Shown here: positions 7,763 to 18,400 of the stretch, in pieces
Layout: each line of letters begins with the position of its first letter
Position numbering within the stretch: position 1 is the stretch's first letter
Assembly: GCA_032119795.1 (NCBI GenBank)
Contig: JAUMFO010000016.1
Coordinates: 62,001 to 126,000, forward strand
Direction of reading: 5' to 3'
DNA: 64,000 nucleotides
From: JAGIBJ01 sp032119795
GTDB lineage: Bacteria; Actinomycetota; Thermoleophilia; Solirubrobacterales; Solirubrobacteraceae
The notes under the pieces: model-generated
Told to the model about the DNA's origin: nothing
Database searches by the model: none
The model's input: the letters and a program-made list of their open reading frames with translations, nothing else
Made by a program: the position numbers and the translations under genes

Positions 7763-8497
7763 ATGGCCGCCACGCCGACACCCGAGCGCCGCACCGGCCC
7801 GCAAGTCCGCGGGAAGGCGACGATCTCCAAAGCCGACTGGCGCAAGCCGCGGGCTGATCGCGTCGCGCGCCTGCGCGAGCGACTCCTCGGCGTCTACGGC
7901 AAACCGGTCGAGCGACCACACGACGACCCGATCGGCGAACTCATCCTCACGGTGCTCTCGCAGTCGACGAACGACCGCAACCGCGACATCGCCTACCTCT
8001 CGCTGACCGATCGCTTTGATCACTGGGAGGACGTGCGCGACGCGCCCAACGCGCTCGTCGAGGAGGCGATCCGCCGCGGCGGGATCTCGAAGGTGAAGTC
8101 GGCCCGGATCCAGGCGATCCTGGAGGCGATCGGCGAGCCACTCTCGCTCGAACACCTGAGGCACATGCCGCTGCGCGACGCCCAAGACGAACTCTGCGCG
8201 CTCCCGGGCGTCGGCCGCAAGACCGCCGCGTGCGTGCTGCTGTTCTCCTTCGGGATGGACGACATCCCCGTCGACACCCACGTCGGTCGGGTCGGCACGC
8301 GTCTCGGGCTCTTTCGCCCCGGCGCACCGCTCGAGGAACTCCACGACGCGATGCTCGACCTCACGCCCAAAGGCGCCGCCTGGGAACTCCACGTGAACCT
8401 GCTGCGCCACGGCCGACGGACGTGCGCCGCCCAGCGCCCCGCCTGCGGCGAGTGCGCCCTGCGGCCAATCTGCCCACGCGTCGCCGTCGACTATTGA
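7763..8497 (+). CDS. nth: Endonuclease III-like DNA glycosylase/AP lyase
   Basis: 244 residues. The helix-hairpin-helix motif 'LCALPGVGRKTAACVLLF' contains the catalytic Lys (about K153), and 'VDTHVGRVG' contains the catalytic Asp (about D171). The C-terminal [4Fe-4S] cluster ligands have the canonical spacing C-x6-C-x2-C-x5-C in 'CAAQRPACGECALRPIC'. It removes oxidised pyrimidines and cleaves the AP site in base excision repair. A basic N-terminal extension of about 30 residues precedes the core. The start MAATPTPERR is the first ATG after the toxin remnant; no clear Shine-Dalgarno sequence is visible. Confidence 0.92.
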   Translation: MAATPTPERRTGPQVRGKATISKADWRKPRADRVARLRERLLGVYGKPVERPHDDPIGELILTVLSQSTNDRNRDIAYLSLTDRFDHWEDVRDAPNALVEEAIRRGGISKVKSARIQAILEAIGEPLSLEHLRHMPLRDAQDELCALPGVGRKTAACVLLFSFGMDDIPVDTHVGRVGTRLGLFRPGAPLEELHDAMLDLTPKGAAWELHVNLLRHGRRTCAAQRPACGECALRPICPRVAVDY

Positions 8498-8601
8498 GCA
8501 TGCGGGCAACAGCGACCCGGTGACGCACCAGATATCGGCTGGTAAGGCGGTCTCCACGGAAATCGGTGGAACTATGCGCTCCGGTGTGATTCGCTTGGCG
8601 C

Positions 8602-10698
8602 GTGTCCAGTCTGAACGCGGCGCTCACGGGTGCGCGCCGCGGCGGGGCGACTTCACCGGGGTCCCCCACCCGGCGTCGCTCCGTCCGCCTCACCACTACT
8701 ACTGCCTCGATCGTCGCCGCGCTTGCGCTGCTGCCGGCGGCCGCCCACGCGCATGGATCGCCCGTGCCCGCGTCCGATCCGCTGCGGGCCGCCGAGCCCA
8801 CGAAGGAGCATGCACTCGAGCATGAGGCGGTCGACGGCCTGATCGCCAAGGTCCGCCAGATGCCGGCCGCCGAGCGCAAGAAGCTCCAGCGCAAAGCCCT
8901 CGGCACCGCGCCCACGACCCAGAAAGCCAAGCGTCTGGCTGATCAGGTCGTCGGCCCCGCCAGCCAGTACGGCCAGTGGACGGCTGCCCCCTTCAAGGCC
9001 CCGACCTACGGCATCCACGGCCTGCTGCTGCCGACCGGCCGCGTGCTGCTGATGAGCATGGGCCACGCCCACGCCGCCGGCCTCACCGGCTCCAACATCG
9101 GCCAGGACGTGAACAACGACGGCGCCGCAGCCCTCTGGGATCCGGCCCTGGGCACCGGAACCAACGCGTTCAAGCAGATCGACCCGCCACCGATCCCCCT
9201 CGACGACCCGCAGAAGCGCCGGGGCTACAACAAGCTGCGTCCCGCGCCCGTGTATTGCTCCGGCCACGTGCAGATGGCCGACGGCCGCGTGCTGATCGCC
9301 GGCGGCAACCTGGAGGCCGGCGGCGGCGGCTTCGGCCTCAAGCTCCTCTTCCTGTTCGACCCCTTCACGGAGAAGTGGGTCCGCCAGCAGGACCTCGGCG
9401 TCGCCCGCTGGTACCCAACGCTCACGCGTCTGCCCAGCGGCCAGGTCGTGATCCTCGCCGGCCGCGACGAGAAGGGCGTCAACCGCCCCGAGGTCGAGCT
9501 GTATCCCGCCGCCGGCCAGGAGATCCCCGGCATCGACACGAGCGCGCTACCGCCGTCGACCAACAAGGCCCAGATCAAGGGCACTCGCAACATCGGCAGC
9601 TTCTACCCGCACGCCTACGTGATGCGCAGCGGCAAGCTCGCCGTCGTCGGGCCGACCCAGGCCGACCAGGGCCTGCTCGACCCCTCGACGTGGACGTGGG
9701 CCAACATCATCGGCTTCCGCCAGGGCGCCAACGGCTACGCAAGCTCGTTCCTGGAGCCCTCGACCACTCAGGGCCCCGACCGGGTCTTCGCGATCGGTGG
9801 CCTCTCCACCAAGGGGCAGCTGCAGCCACTCGTCTCCAGCGTCCGGCCCGGGATCGATGCCCGCTGGACCGATCAGCCTGGCCTCAAGCTCTCGCGGCGC
9901 AACTCGCCAGCCGTGCTCCTGCCCGACGGCTCGGTCGTGGCGATCGGCGGCGGCCAGAAAGATCTGCGCGTCGTCGATCCGATGGCGCAGTGGCCGACGC
10001 GTCGCCAGCCCGAGCTGTGGGACCCCGCCACCAAGCAGTGGAAGCTCGGCCCTGCGCAGAAGCGCCCGCGCGGCTACCACTCGATCGCGATGCTCCTGCC
10101 GGACGGCCGCGTGCTCAGCACCGGTGACGACCTGCAGTCGACGCTCTTCGACGACAACCTCAAGGACGCCTACGACACGTCGATCGAGCTGTACTCGCCG
10201 CCGTACCTGTTCAAGGGGCCGCGTCCGGTCGTCACGGCACTCCCCGAGCGTGCCCGCTACGGGACCACCTTCACCCTTGAGGTGGAGGGCGACGCGAGCG
10301 CCATCAGCCGCGTCACCGTCGTCGCGCCGGGGTCGAACACCCACGCCCTCGACATGAACCAGCGCCACCTGGATCTGGAGATCGTCGATCGCAGCGGCAG
10401 CACCGTGACGGTGCTCGCGCCGCCCACGGCGGCGGCCGCCCCGCCGGGCGACTACATGGTGTTTGCGCTCTCGGGCGCCGGCGTTCCGTCGATCGGCAAG
10501 TTCGTGCAGGTGCTGCCGCAAGGTGCGCCCGGTCATGTGGCGACGAGCGGCCCGGCATGGTCGGGCGACCCGAACCCGGAGCCCGAACCAGAGCCCGAAC
10601 CCGAACCAGAGCCCGGCCCGACGACGCCGCCGGATCCGCCGGTCGCCTCGAATCCGCGCCCCTGGTGGTGGCCGTGGTTCGTGCCGTGGACCGGCTGA
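8602..10698 (+). CDS. Secreted galactose-oxidase-like copper radical oxidase (kelch, DUF1929) 1
   Basis: 698 residues from a GTG. An Ala-rich signal peptide ends near AHAHG, and a charged helical segment (about 60-125) precedes the seven-bladed kelch propeller and the C-terminal DUF1929 domain (about 540-650). All galactose oxidase copper and radical residues have matches at almost the same numbering: Cys219 in 'VYCSGHVQMADGRV', Tyr271 in 'ARWYPTLTRLPSG', Tyr492-His493 in 'RGYHSIAMLLPDGR' and His581 in 'GSNTHALDMNQR'. A Cys-Tyr cofactor and oxidation of an alcohol or aldehyde to make H2O2 are therefore plausible. The tail is a (PE)n linker then 'RPWWWPWFVPWTG', an unusual Trp-rich end. The substrate is unknown. 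Confidence 0.85.
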   Translation: MSSLNAALTGARRGGATSPGSPTRRRSVRLTTTTASIVAALALLPAAAHAHGSPVPASDPLRAAEPTKEHALEHEAVDGLIAKVRQMPAAERKKLQRKALGTAPTTQKAKRLADQVVGPASQYGQWTAAPFKAPTYGIHGLLLPTGRVLLMSMGHAHAAGLTGSNIGQDVNNDGAAALWDPALGTGTNAFKQIDPPPIPLDDPQKRRGYNKLRPAPVYCSGHVQMADGRVLIAGGNLEAGGGGFGLKLLFLFDPFTEKWVRQQDLGVARWYPTLTRLPSGQVVILAGRDEKGVNRPEVELYPAAGQEIPGIDTSALPPSTNKAQIKGTRNIGSFYPHAYVMRSGKLAVVGPTQADQGLLDPSTWTWANIIGFRQGANGYASSFLEPSTTQGPDRVFAIGGLSTKGQLQPLVSSVRPGIDARWTDQPGLKLSRRNSPAVLLPDGSVVAIGGGQKDLRVVDPMAQWPTRRQPELWDPATKQWKLGPAQKRPRGYHSIAMLLPDGRVLSTGDDLQSTLFDDNLKDAYDTSIELYSPPYLFKGPRPVVTALPERARYGTTFTLEVEGDASAISRVTVVAPGSNTHALDMNQRHLDLEIVDRSGSTVTVLAPPTAAAAPPGDYMVFALSGAGVPSIGKFVQVLPQGAPGHVATSGPAWSGDPNPEPEPEPEPEPEPGPTTPPDPPVASNPRPWWWPWFVPWTG

Positions 10699-10835
10699 CG
10701 GGCTCCACCAGCGCCGAATCCTGACCGTGAGCTGGTGAGATTCGCAGTAGGAGCCGATGGAGAGGGCACACGCGTTGCGTCGTCTTGGCGCACGCGACCC
10801 GGTTCTCCACCGTCTTGCACTGCGATCATCTGGCC

Positions 10836-13055
10836 ATGAACGTCCGCTCCGCGATCCGCGGGCCGCTCCGTGCGGCCCTGATCGCGGGCGTGGCAGCGTG
10901 CCTCTCGCCCACGGGTGTCGCCTCGGCGCATGACGCCCCCACCAAGCCTGCGTCCGAGGTAAGCAGGGCGGCAGCGGCGCCGACGAAGGCGGCATCCAAA
11001 CCGGCCGCGGACCCTGCCGCCGTTCACCAGTCTGAGCACGCCGGCATCGATCGCGCGATCGCCCGGTTCGACAAGCTCTCTCCCGCTCGCAAGCGCGCCA
11101 TCCGCGCACGGCTGCTGGCCAAACCCAAGGGGGGCGCTGGCAAGAACGCAGCGGCCAAGCGCGCCGCCGCCAACGACCCGGCCGACGTCGTCGGCCGCTG
11201 GACGAGCGCCCCGTTCCCCGCGCCCGACTACGCGATCCACTCGGTGATGCTCACCGGCGGCCGGGTGTTGCTGTTCTCGATGGGCAGCGGGCACGGCGTG
11301 GGCCCTGGCGCCACCGGCAACAACGGCCAGGGCCTCGTGAACGACGGCCAGGCGACCGTCTGGGACCCCGCGCTCGGCCAGGGTGCGCTGTCGTTCAAAG
11401 AGGTCGACCCGCCGCCGATCACCCTCGACGACCCCCTCAGCCGCCCGAACTCGGCGGTCCCGAGGCCAGCGCCGCTGTTCTGCGCCGGGCAGGTGCAGCT
11501 GGCCGACGGCCGCGTGCTGATCGCGGGCGGCAACCTGGAGGCGTCAAGCCCGGGCTTCGGGCTGAAGATCCTGTTCCTGTTCGATCCGATGACCGACTCG
11601 TGGGTCCGCGAGCCCGACCTCATCCGCAATCGTTGGTACCCAACGCTGACGCGCCTGCCCAGCGGCCGCGTGGCGATTCTCGGCGGCCAGGACGAGGCCG
11701 GCAAGAGCGTCGCGTCGTTTGAGCTCTACCCCAACGACGCCACTGGCGTGTCGGGCGTCGACGCGGGAGCTCCGCTGACGGGCCTCTCCACCAGTGAGCC
11801 GGCAGCCCGGCGAGATAACGGCATGTACGCGCACGCCATGGTGCTCCCGAGCGGCCGCCTGGCGTCGTCATCTTGGGGCGCGGGCCCGATGAGCCTGTTT
11901 GAGCCGACGACCGGGCGGTGGGTCACGCGCAACACCCAGCAGCTGGCATTGAACGGCTCCTACCCGACGGCCTTCCCGCGCCCCGGCGACCAGAACGGCA
12001 CCACCGAGCTGATCCAGGCTGGCGGCAACGTCTCCGGCTTCTGGGGCCCGGCCCTCAGCGCCTCGGTCTTCGCGATCAAGCCGGAGCAGGAGAAGACGTG
12101 GCGCGTGCAGCCCTCGCTCAACGTGCCGCGGCGCAACGCCACCGCCGTCCTGCTGCCGGACGGCACCGCCGTCACGGTCGGTGGTGGCGGCGTCGATCTG
12201 CGCTTCTCTGGCACGCCGCCGCTGAACCTGCCGCAGAAGCAGGTTGAGCTGTGGGATCCAGCGACGGGCAAGTGGACGGTCGGACCGGCGCAACAGGTGC
12301 CGCGCGGCTACCACTCGGTGGCGCTGCTCCTCGCCGACGGACGCGTCCTGAGCGCCGGCGACGACTACACCGCCAGCCTGCTGGACGACAACCGCACCGA
12401 CCATTTCGACTCGTTGTTTGAGATCTACTCACCGCCCTACCTATTCCGGGGCGCGCGCCCACAGATCGAGGCCGCCCCGGCCGCCGCCGGCTACAGCGAG
12501 ACGTTGGAGATCCGCGCCAGCGGCGAGCGGCCGATCACCCGCGCCACACTGGTCGCGCCTGGATCAGCAACCCACGCGATCGACATGAACCAGCGCGTGC
12601 TCGAGCTCCCGATCACGAAGACGGGCGCCGAGCTGTACTCCATCGGTGGGCCGACGACCTCGGGGGCCGCGCCGCCCGGCGACTACATGCTCTTCGTGCT
12701 CAACGATCTCGGCGTGCCGTCGGTCGCCGCATGGGTCCGCATTCGCCCCGAGTTCCCGGGCCAGGGCACCCCGCTGCTCACCCCGCTCCCCGATGAGCCG
12801 GTCGTCACTCCGCCAAGCGAGACCTCGCCACCGGCTCAGCCGCCGGTGGATCGCGCCGCTCTGGAGGCACAGGTGCGGGCTGCCTTGAAGAGCAGCAACG
12901 CGTCGGCCTTGGCCGGCCTGCGCCGCCTCGCCAGGCTCTGCCCGGAGCCGAAGAAGGCGGCCACCACCGCCAAGGGCCGGGCCGCGCGCGCCAAGCGCAT
13001 GGAGGCGTGCCGGGCCAAGGCGATCAAGAGCCAGGCGCAGGCGAGCACCAGATGA
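10836..13055 (+). CDS. Secreted galactose-oxidase-like copper radical oxidase (kelch, DUF1929) 2
   Basis: 739 residues, a tandem paralogue of the preceding gene. Signal peptide to about ASAHD, then a Lys/Ala-rich helical segment, a kelch propeller and a DUF1929 domain. Catalytic residue matches are Cys216 ('LFCAGQVQLADGRV'), Tyr268 ('NRWYPTLTRLPSG'), Tyr492-His493 ('RGYHSVALLLADGR') and His580 ('GSATHAIDMNQR'). The C-terminus differs from copy 1: a Pro-rich linker, then a basic helical segment with two Cys (RLARLCPEPKK...MEACRAK). GATCAT (10824-10829) 6 nt before the ATG suggests its own leaderless promoter, so the pair need not be one operon. The stop overlaps the start of the DUF167 gene. 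Confidence 0.86.
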   Translation: MNVRSAIRGPLRAALIAGVAACLSPTGVASAHDAPTKPASEVSRAAAAPTKAASKPAADPAAVHQSEHAGIDRAIARFDKLSPARKRAIRARLLAKPKGGAGKNAAAKRAAANDPADVVGRWTSAPFPAPDYAIHSVMLTGGRVLLFSMGSGHGVGPGATGNNGQGLVNDGQATVWDPALGQGALSFKEVDPPPITLDDPLSRPNSAVPRPAPLFCAGQVQLADGRVLIAGGNLEASSPGFGLKILFLFDPMTDSWVREPDLIRNRWYPTLTRLPSGRVAILGGQDEAGKSVASFELYPNDATGVSGVDAGAPLTGLSTSEPAARRDNGMYAHAMVLPSGRLASSSWGAGPMSLFEPTTGRWVTRNTQQLALNGSYPTAFPRPGDQNGTTELIQAGGNVSGFWGPALSASVFAIKPEQEKTWRVQPSLNVPRRNATAVLLPDGTAVTVGGGGVDLRFSGTPPLNLPQKQVELWDPATGKWTVGPAQQVPRGYHSVALLLADGRVLSAGDDYTASLLDDNRTDHFDSLFEIYSPPYLFRGARPQIEAAPAAAGYSETLEIRASGERPITRATLVAPGSATHAIDMNQRVLELPITKTGAELYSIGGPTTSGAAPPGDYMLFVLNDLGVPSVAAWVRIRPEFPGQGTPLLTPLPDEPVVTPPSETSPPAQPPVDRAALEAQVRAALKSSNASALAGLRRLARLCPEPKKAATTAKGRAARAKRMEACRAKAIKSQAQASTR

Positions 13056-13324
13056 GCGAGCCCGTGCGCCGCAGCGTGCGGGTGCAGCCGCGCGCCAAGC
13101 GGCCCGGCCTCCAAGGACTTCGAGAAGACGGCGTCGTGCTCGTGCGGGTCGGCGCTCCGCCGGAAGACGGCCGCGCCAACGCCGAACTCTGCGCCGTGCT
13201 CGCCAAGGCGCTCGGGCTACGTGCCCGGCAGGTCAGCGTGGTCGTCGGCCACACCTCACGAGACAAGGTCGTCGAGATCGACGGCCTGACGGGCGACCAG
13301 ATCGACGCGCTGCTCGCCAGCTGA
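13052..13324 (+). CDS. DUF167 (YggU/UPF0235) family protein
   Basis: 90 residues. The start ATG overlaps the upstream TGA (ATGA), so it is translationally coupled to the oxidase gene. The family core is clear: 'VRVQPRAKRPGL', then 'VLVRVGAPPEDGRANAELCAVLAKALGL', then 'VVVGHTSRDKVVEIDG'. This is a small, widely conserved cytosolic protein of unknown function. The coupling to a secreted oxidase probably has no functional meaning. Confidence 0.9.
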   Translation: MSEPVRRSVRVQPRAKRPGLQGLREDGVVLVRVGAPPEDGRANAELCAVLAKALGLRARQVSVVVGHTSRDKVVEIDGLTGDQIDALLAS

Positions 13325-13515
13325 CGGGCTACGCGTTTGGTGAGCGCGGGCGGTACGCCCCTCGGGTGCACCAACGCTCTCAAAGTGGTCGAACGCGCCC
13401 GTTTTGTGTGGACGAGCCCGGTCGCCCGCAACCCGGCGGGGCGCCAGCGCGTTGGAGCGAGTGAACCCAGTGCGCCGCGCCCTGCCGCGGCCCGCACCGC
13501 TCGGAGGCCCTCCAC
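13325..13515. other. Intergenic region, 191 bp
   Basis: No gene or long repeat seen. The last bases (CGGAGG about 10 nt before the next ATG) form a ribosome binding site for the DUF4394-like gene. Confidence 0.5.
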
Positions 13516-14772
13516 ATGCTCAAGTCCATTCCACGCCGGCGCCTGCTCGCCGCCACGCTCTTCCCCGTCGCCGTCATCGCCGCAGCGCCCGCTGGCGCCT
13601 CGGCCGCGACCGCCTTCTACGGCGTTACGCAAGACAACCGCCTGGCCGAGTTCCAGTCAGACAACACCACGCAGGTGCCGTCCAAGCCGCTGCGCGGCCT
13701 CGCCGGCGACGAGCGGATCGTCGGCCTCGACGTGCGCCCCGCCGACTGGCGGCTCTACGCCCTCACGAGCAAGAGCCGGATCGTGGTGATCAATCCGCGT
13801 AGCGGCGGCGTGCGGTACGTCGGCAACGACCCGATTAGCCCGGCGCTCACCGGCGATCGCGCGGCCTTCGACTTCAACCCCGTCGCCGACGCCATCCGCG
13901 CAGAGACCAACGCGGCGCAGAACCTGCGGATCGATCCCACGACGGGCCAGCTCGTCCGCGCGACGGTCGCGGCGCCCGCACCGACGACCCCTGAGGGCAC
14001 GACGCCAACGACGCCGGTCGCGACCACGCCGCCGACGACCGAGCCGGGCAAGCCAGACGGCAACCTCGCGTACGTCGCGGGTGATGCAGGAGCGGGCACC
14101 GCGCCGAAGGTGACGGCGGCCGCGTACACCAACTCGTTCCCGATCGGGACGTCGACGGAGCTCTTCGTGCTCGACTCGGCGCGCAACGCCCTGGCCAAGC
14201 AGGACCCGCCGAACGGTGGCGCGCTCAAGACGATCGGCGGCCTCGGCACCACCGGTGAGCCGATCGCCTTCGATATCGCCGAGAACAACAACGGCTTCGC
14301 GGCGATCCAACGCTCGCCGGGCAGCAGCAACATCGGGCTCTACCGCGTGAACCTCACGAGCGGCGCGGCAACGCCCGTCGGTGCAGCGTTCGTCGTCGGC
14401 ACGTCGCAGCCGCTGGTCGCACTGGCGGCCGCGGGCGACGTCAACGACGACACGAGCGATCCGAAGCTGTCAGTGTCGTCGTCCTCCACGCAGTTGCGTT
14501 CGCGTCTGCTCGCCGGCGGACTGCAGCTCACCGTCAACGCCAACGAGGCGATCACGGGTGACGCGACCGTCAAGGTCGGCGGGCGCACCGTGGGCACGGC
14601 CGACGTCGAGCTCGTCGGCAGCGCGGGCTTTGACCGCGTGACGGTGCCACTCAACTCGGCAACGCGCGACGCCCTGCGCGCGGGCCGCAGCGTCCGCCTG
14701 GACCTGCGCGTCGAGGTCGCCGACGGCGCCGGCAACCGCTCCGACCTCTCCCGCCCGATCCGCAGCCGCTAG
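13516..14772 (+). CDS. Secreted DUF4394-like beta-propeller protein
   Basis: 418 residues. Signal peptide MLKSIPRRRLLAATLFPVAV... to about GASAA. The mature N-terminus 'ATAFYGVTQDNRLAEFQSDN' and the motif 'IVGLDVRPADWRLYALTS', then 'AAFDFNPVADAIR', match the DUF4394 pattern of secreted bacterial propellers. A Thr/Pro-rich insertion (about 155-180) splits the propeller. The last 100 residues are a separate strand-rich domain ('LQLTVNANEAITGDATVKV') resembling bacterial surface Ig-like modules. A Shine-Dalgarno sequence is present. The stop abuts a 17-bp hairpin repeat that probably terminates transcription. Confidence 0.8.
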   Translation: MLKSIPRRRLLAATLFPVAVIAAAPAGASAATAFYGVTQDNRLAEFQSDNTTQVPSKPLRGLAGDERIVGLDVRPADWRLYALTSKSRIVVINPRSGGVRYVGNDPISPALTGDRAAFDFNPVADAIRAETNAAQNLRIDPTTGQLVRATVAAPAPTTPEGTTPTTPVATTPPTTEPGKPDGNLAYVAGDAGAGTAPKVTAAAYTNSFPIGTSTELFVLDSARNALAKQDPPNGGALKTIGGLGTTGEPIAFDIAENNNGFAAIQRSPGSSNIGLYRVNLTSGAATPVGAAFVVGTSQPLVALAAAGDVNDDTSDPKLSVSSSSTQLRSRLLAGGLQLTVNANEAITGDATVKVGGRTVGTADVELVGSAGFDRVTVPLNSATRDALRAGRSVRLDLRVEVADGAGNRSDLSRPIRSR

Positions 14773-14835
14773 GGGTTGCGGTGATTTCTCCTCGCGTCAG
14801 AGTTACCGGACGTGCGGCAACTCTGGCGCGAGGAG
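14772..14835. repeat. Dispersed hairpin repeat, copy 1 (bidirectional terminator-like)
   Basis: A 16-base leader GGGGTTGCGGTGATTT (14772-14787) is followed by a 17-bp hairpin: arm CTCCTCGCGTCAGAGTT (14788-14804) pairs with 14819-14835 with one G-T wobble. The same leader and a closely related, even longer hairpin occur at 63413-63478. Lying between convergent stops (14772 and 14853), it can serve as a terminator for both genes. A family of at least two copies suggests a REP-like element. Confidence 0.75.
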
Positions 14836-14852
14836 CGCCCGGCGCGCGTCGC

Positions 14853-15254
14853 TTAGTTCGGCACGACGTCGACCGCGCAACGGATTCCCGGTGCCGCCGC
14901 GATCCGGGCATCCGCCGTGACCAGCGGGCACTCCAGCACCTCCGCCACGGCCACATAGGACGCGTCGTAGGCCGTCAGGTTGTCGCGCAGCTCCCAGATT
15001 CGATCCGTCAACGCGAAGACGGGATACCGGGTAACGCCGAACGCGCGAAGACGTCGGAGCAGCTCGGCGCCATGCGCGACGTCGAGATGCCCAGCAAGTG
15101 CACGCCGACGAAGCGCGTGAGTGACCTCGAGATCGACCAAGTGGGGAGCGAACAGCGAGCCGGTCCCGAGACGGGTGCGAGCAACGCCGTCGCGGGTCAG
15201 CGCCTCGACGATCGCCGAGGCATCCACCACGACATTCGCCCCCAAGCCACTCAT
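14853..15254 (-). CDS. VapC-family PIN-domain toxin (ribonuclease)
   Basis: 133 residues. The four acidic residues of the PIN active site are present: D11 (VVVDASAIVEAL), E43 (LVDLEVTHAL), D97 (TAYDASYVAVAE) and D115 (LVTADARIA). It probably cleaves RNA in a Mg2+-dependent way when freed from its antitoxin. Its ATG overlaps the antitoxin stop, the standard VapBC arrangement. It converges on the DUF4394-like gene, separated by the hairpin repeat. Confidence 0.9.
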   Translation of the reverse strand: MSGLGANVVVDASAIVEALTRDGVARTRLGTGSLFAPHLVDLEVTHALRRRALAGHLDVAHGAELLRRLRAFGVTRYPVFALTDRIWELRDNLTAYDASYVAVAEVLECPLVTADARIAAAPGIRCAVDVVPN

Positions 15255-15517
15255 TTGGCCTCAGTCCTGGAGAACACGGCGTCGAGCTGCGCATCGCGCT
15301 CTTCGCGCCCCGCCTGGATATCTGCGACCACCGAGCCGGGAGCAAAACCGAGGTCCGGCAGATCGGCCAGGAGGGCAGCATTGTCAGCTCGACGAGCAAT
15401 TCCGCTCAGCTCGCGAACGGCGAACGCGCTCGTAGACATACCCATCTGCTTGGCCAATCGGTCAAGCCGCTCCGCCACATCGTCGGGAACGTTGCGTAGA
15501 TACAGCGTCTTCGCCAT
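15251..15517 (-). CDS. VapB-family antitoxin
   Basis: 88 residues, starting MAKTLYLRNVPDDVAERLDR. The ribbon-helix-helix N-terminus has 'LYLRNVPDDV' as its strand, followed by 'LAKQMGMSTSAFAVREL'. The C-terminal tail (VVADIQAGREERDAQLDAVF) would bind the PIN toxin. The upstream region holds TTGC-N9-GCAA around 15537-15557 (plus-strand reading) and TAGGCT 12 nt before the ATG, a likely autoregulated promoter. Confidence 0.85.
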   Translation of the reverse strand: MAKTLYLRNVPDDVAERLDRLAKQMGMSTSAFAVRELSGIARRADNAALLADLPDLGFAPGSVVADIQAGREERDAQLDAVFSRTEAK

Positions 15518-15620
15518 ACGCTCAACGTTAGCCTATTGCAAGCAGAACGCAAGCAATGCCTGGCGTAGCTCCCGTGACACCGCCCACACGTCCAGATCGA
15601 CGGCTGGGGCCAGCAGTAGA

Positions 15621-15641
15621 TCTGCTAGAGTGCCACTTAGA
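15621..15641 (+). promoter_or_regulatory. Probable HspR (HAIR-like) site upstream of dnaK
   Basis: TCTGCTA-N7-ACTTAGA has the 7-N7-7 layout of HAIR elements. The right half is identical to that of the perfect clpB repeat; the left half is degenerate. TAGAGT (15626-15631) could be the -10 within it. Negative control of dnaK by HspR is established in Streptomyces and mycobacteria; its use here is inference. Confidence 0.45.
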
Positions 15642-15700
15642 TTTCACCTGTGGATGCGGCGCACCACCGCTTCCACCCACCACTCCCAGGGAGACCCAGC

Positions 15701-17611
<1,911 letters not shown>

Positions 17612-17645
17612 GCCCCCTGTCGATCGAGGCTGAGAGGACCCGGTC

Positions 17646-18290
17646 ATGAGTACCGAGAACGAGCCCGTCCCCATCACCGATGATCTGGCACGAGCCGCAG
17701 CCGAGGAGGCTGCGGCCCTGGCCGGCGCTGTCGCCGCCGAATCCGCGCCTGACGGCGCGGTGGCCGACGGAGAGCAGCCCGAGGCCGAGCCTGATCCGCT
17801 GGAGGGGAAGTCCGACGAGGAGATCCGCGAACTCGCCATTGCAGCCGCCGAGTACCTGGGCCTGGCCCAGCGCACCCGGGCGGACTTCGACAACTTCCGC
17901 AAGCGCTCCCAGGCGCAGGCGGCGGCGGCGAAGGTCCGCGGTGGCACCGATCTGGCCCGCGAGCTCCTGCCCGCGATCGACAATGTCGAGCGCGCGCTAG
18001 AGCACGAGGGCACGGCCCTCACCGAAGCCGGCGACGCCAGCGAGGCCGCGCAGCGGATCCTCACCGCCCTGCGCACCGCGCATGGCGAGCTGGTCGCGGC
18101 GCTCAGCCGCGGCGGCATCGAGCGGTTTGATCCGCTCGGTGAGGCGTTCGATCCGACCCGTCACGAAGCCGTCGCCCGTCGGCCCGCCGAAGGCCAGGAG
18201 CCCGTCGCGATCTGCGGCGTCGTCTTCCAGCCCGGCTACGCCGCCGGCGACGAGATCATCCGAGCAGCGCGCGTGGTCGTCACCGACTAA
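17646..18290 (+). CDS. grpE: Nucleotide exchange factor GrpE
   Basis: 214 residues. A long acidic, disordered N-terminus (to about 55) precedes the coiled-coil 'LAQRTRADFDNFRKRSQAQ' and the beta-domain ending 'FDPTRHEAVARRPAEGQEPV' and 'VVFQPGYAAGDEIIRAARVVV', the GrpE signature. It promotes ADP release from DnaK. It lies 34 bp after dnaK with GAGAGGACC upstream. A GC-rich hairpin separates it from dnaJ. Confidence 0.96.
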   Translation: MSTENEPVPITDDLARAAAEEAAALAGAVAAESAPDGAVADGEQPEAEPDPLEGKSDEEIRELAIAAAEYLGLAQRTRADFDNFRKRSQAQAAAAKVRGGTDLARELLPAIDNVERALEHEGTALTEAGDASEAAQRILTALRTAHGELVAALSRGGIERFDPLGEAFDPTRHEAVARRPAEGQEPVAICGVVFQPGYAAGDEIIRAARVVVTD

Positions 18291-18303
18291 AGCGCTGTAG
18301 CTC

Positions 18304-18331
18304 GCCGCCGGCGCCCGCGGGCGCCGGCGGC
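18304..18331 (+). terminator. Perfect 14-bp GC palindrome between grpE and dnaJ (attenuator-like)
   Basis: A fully self-complementary 28-base stretch whose left half starts GCCGCCGGCG, followed by CCCCCTTCTT. It looks like an intrinsic terminator or RNA processing/stability element inside the chaperone operon. It could set the dnaJ-hspR to dnaK-grpE ratio. Confidence 0.55.
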
Positions 18332-18400
18332 CCCCTTCTTCAAGCACCACCACCAGACCCAACCCACCCACCCCAGTTACTGAGAACCGAGAACGCACGA

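Noticed and set aside
10571..10640. Short tandem DNA repeat that might be a CRISPR or minisatellite
   Set aside because: It is the coding sequence of the Pro-Glu linker in an oxidase gene; no spacers are present.
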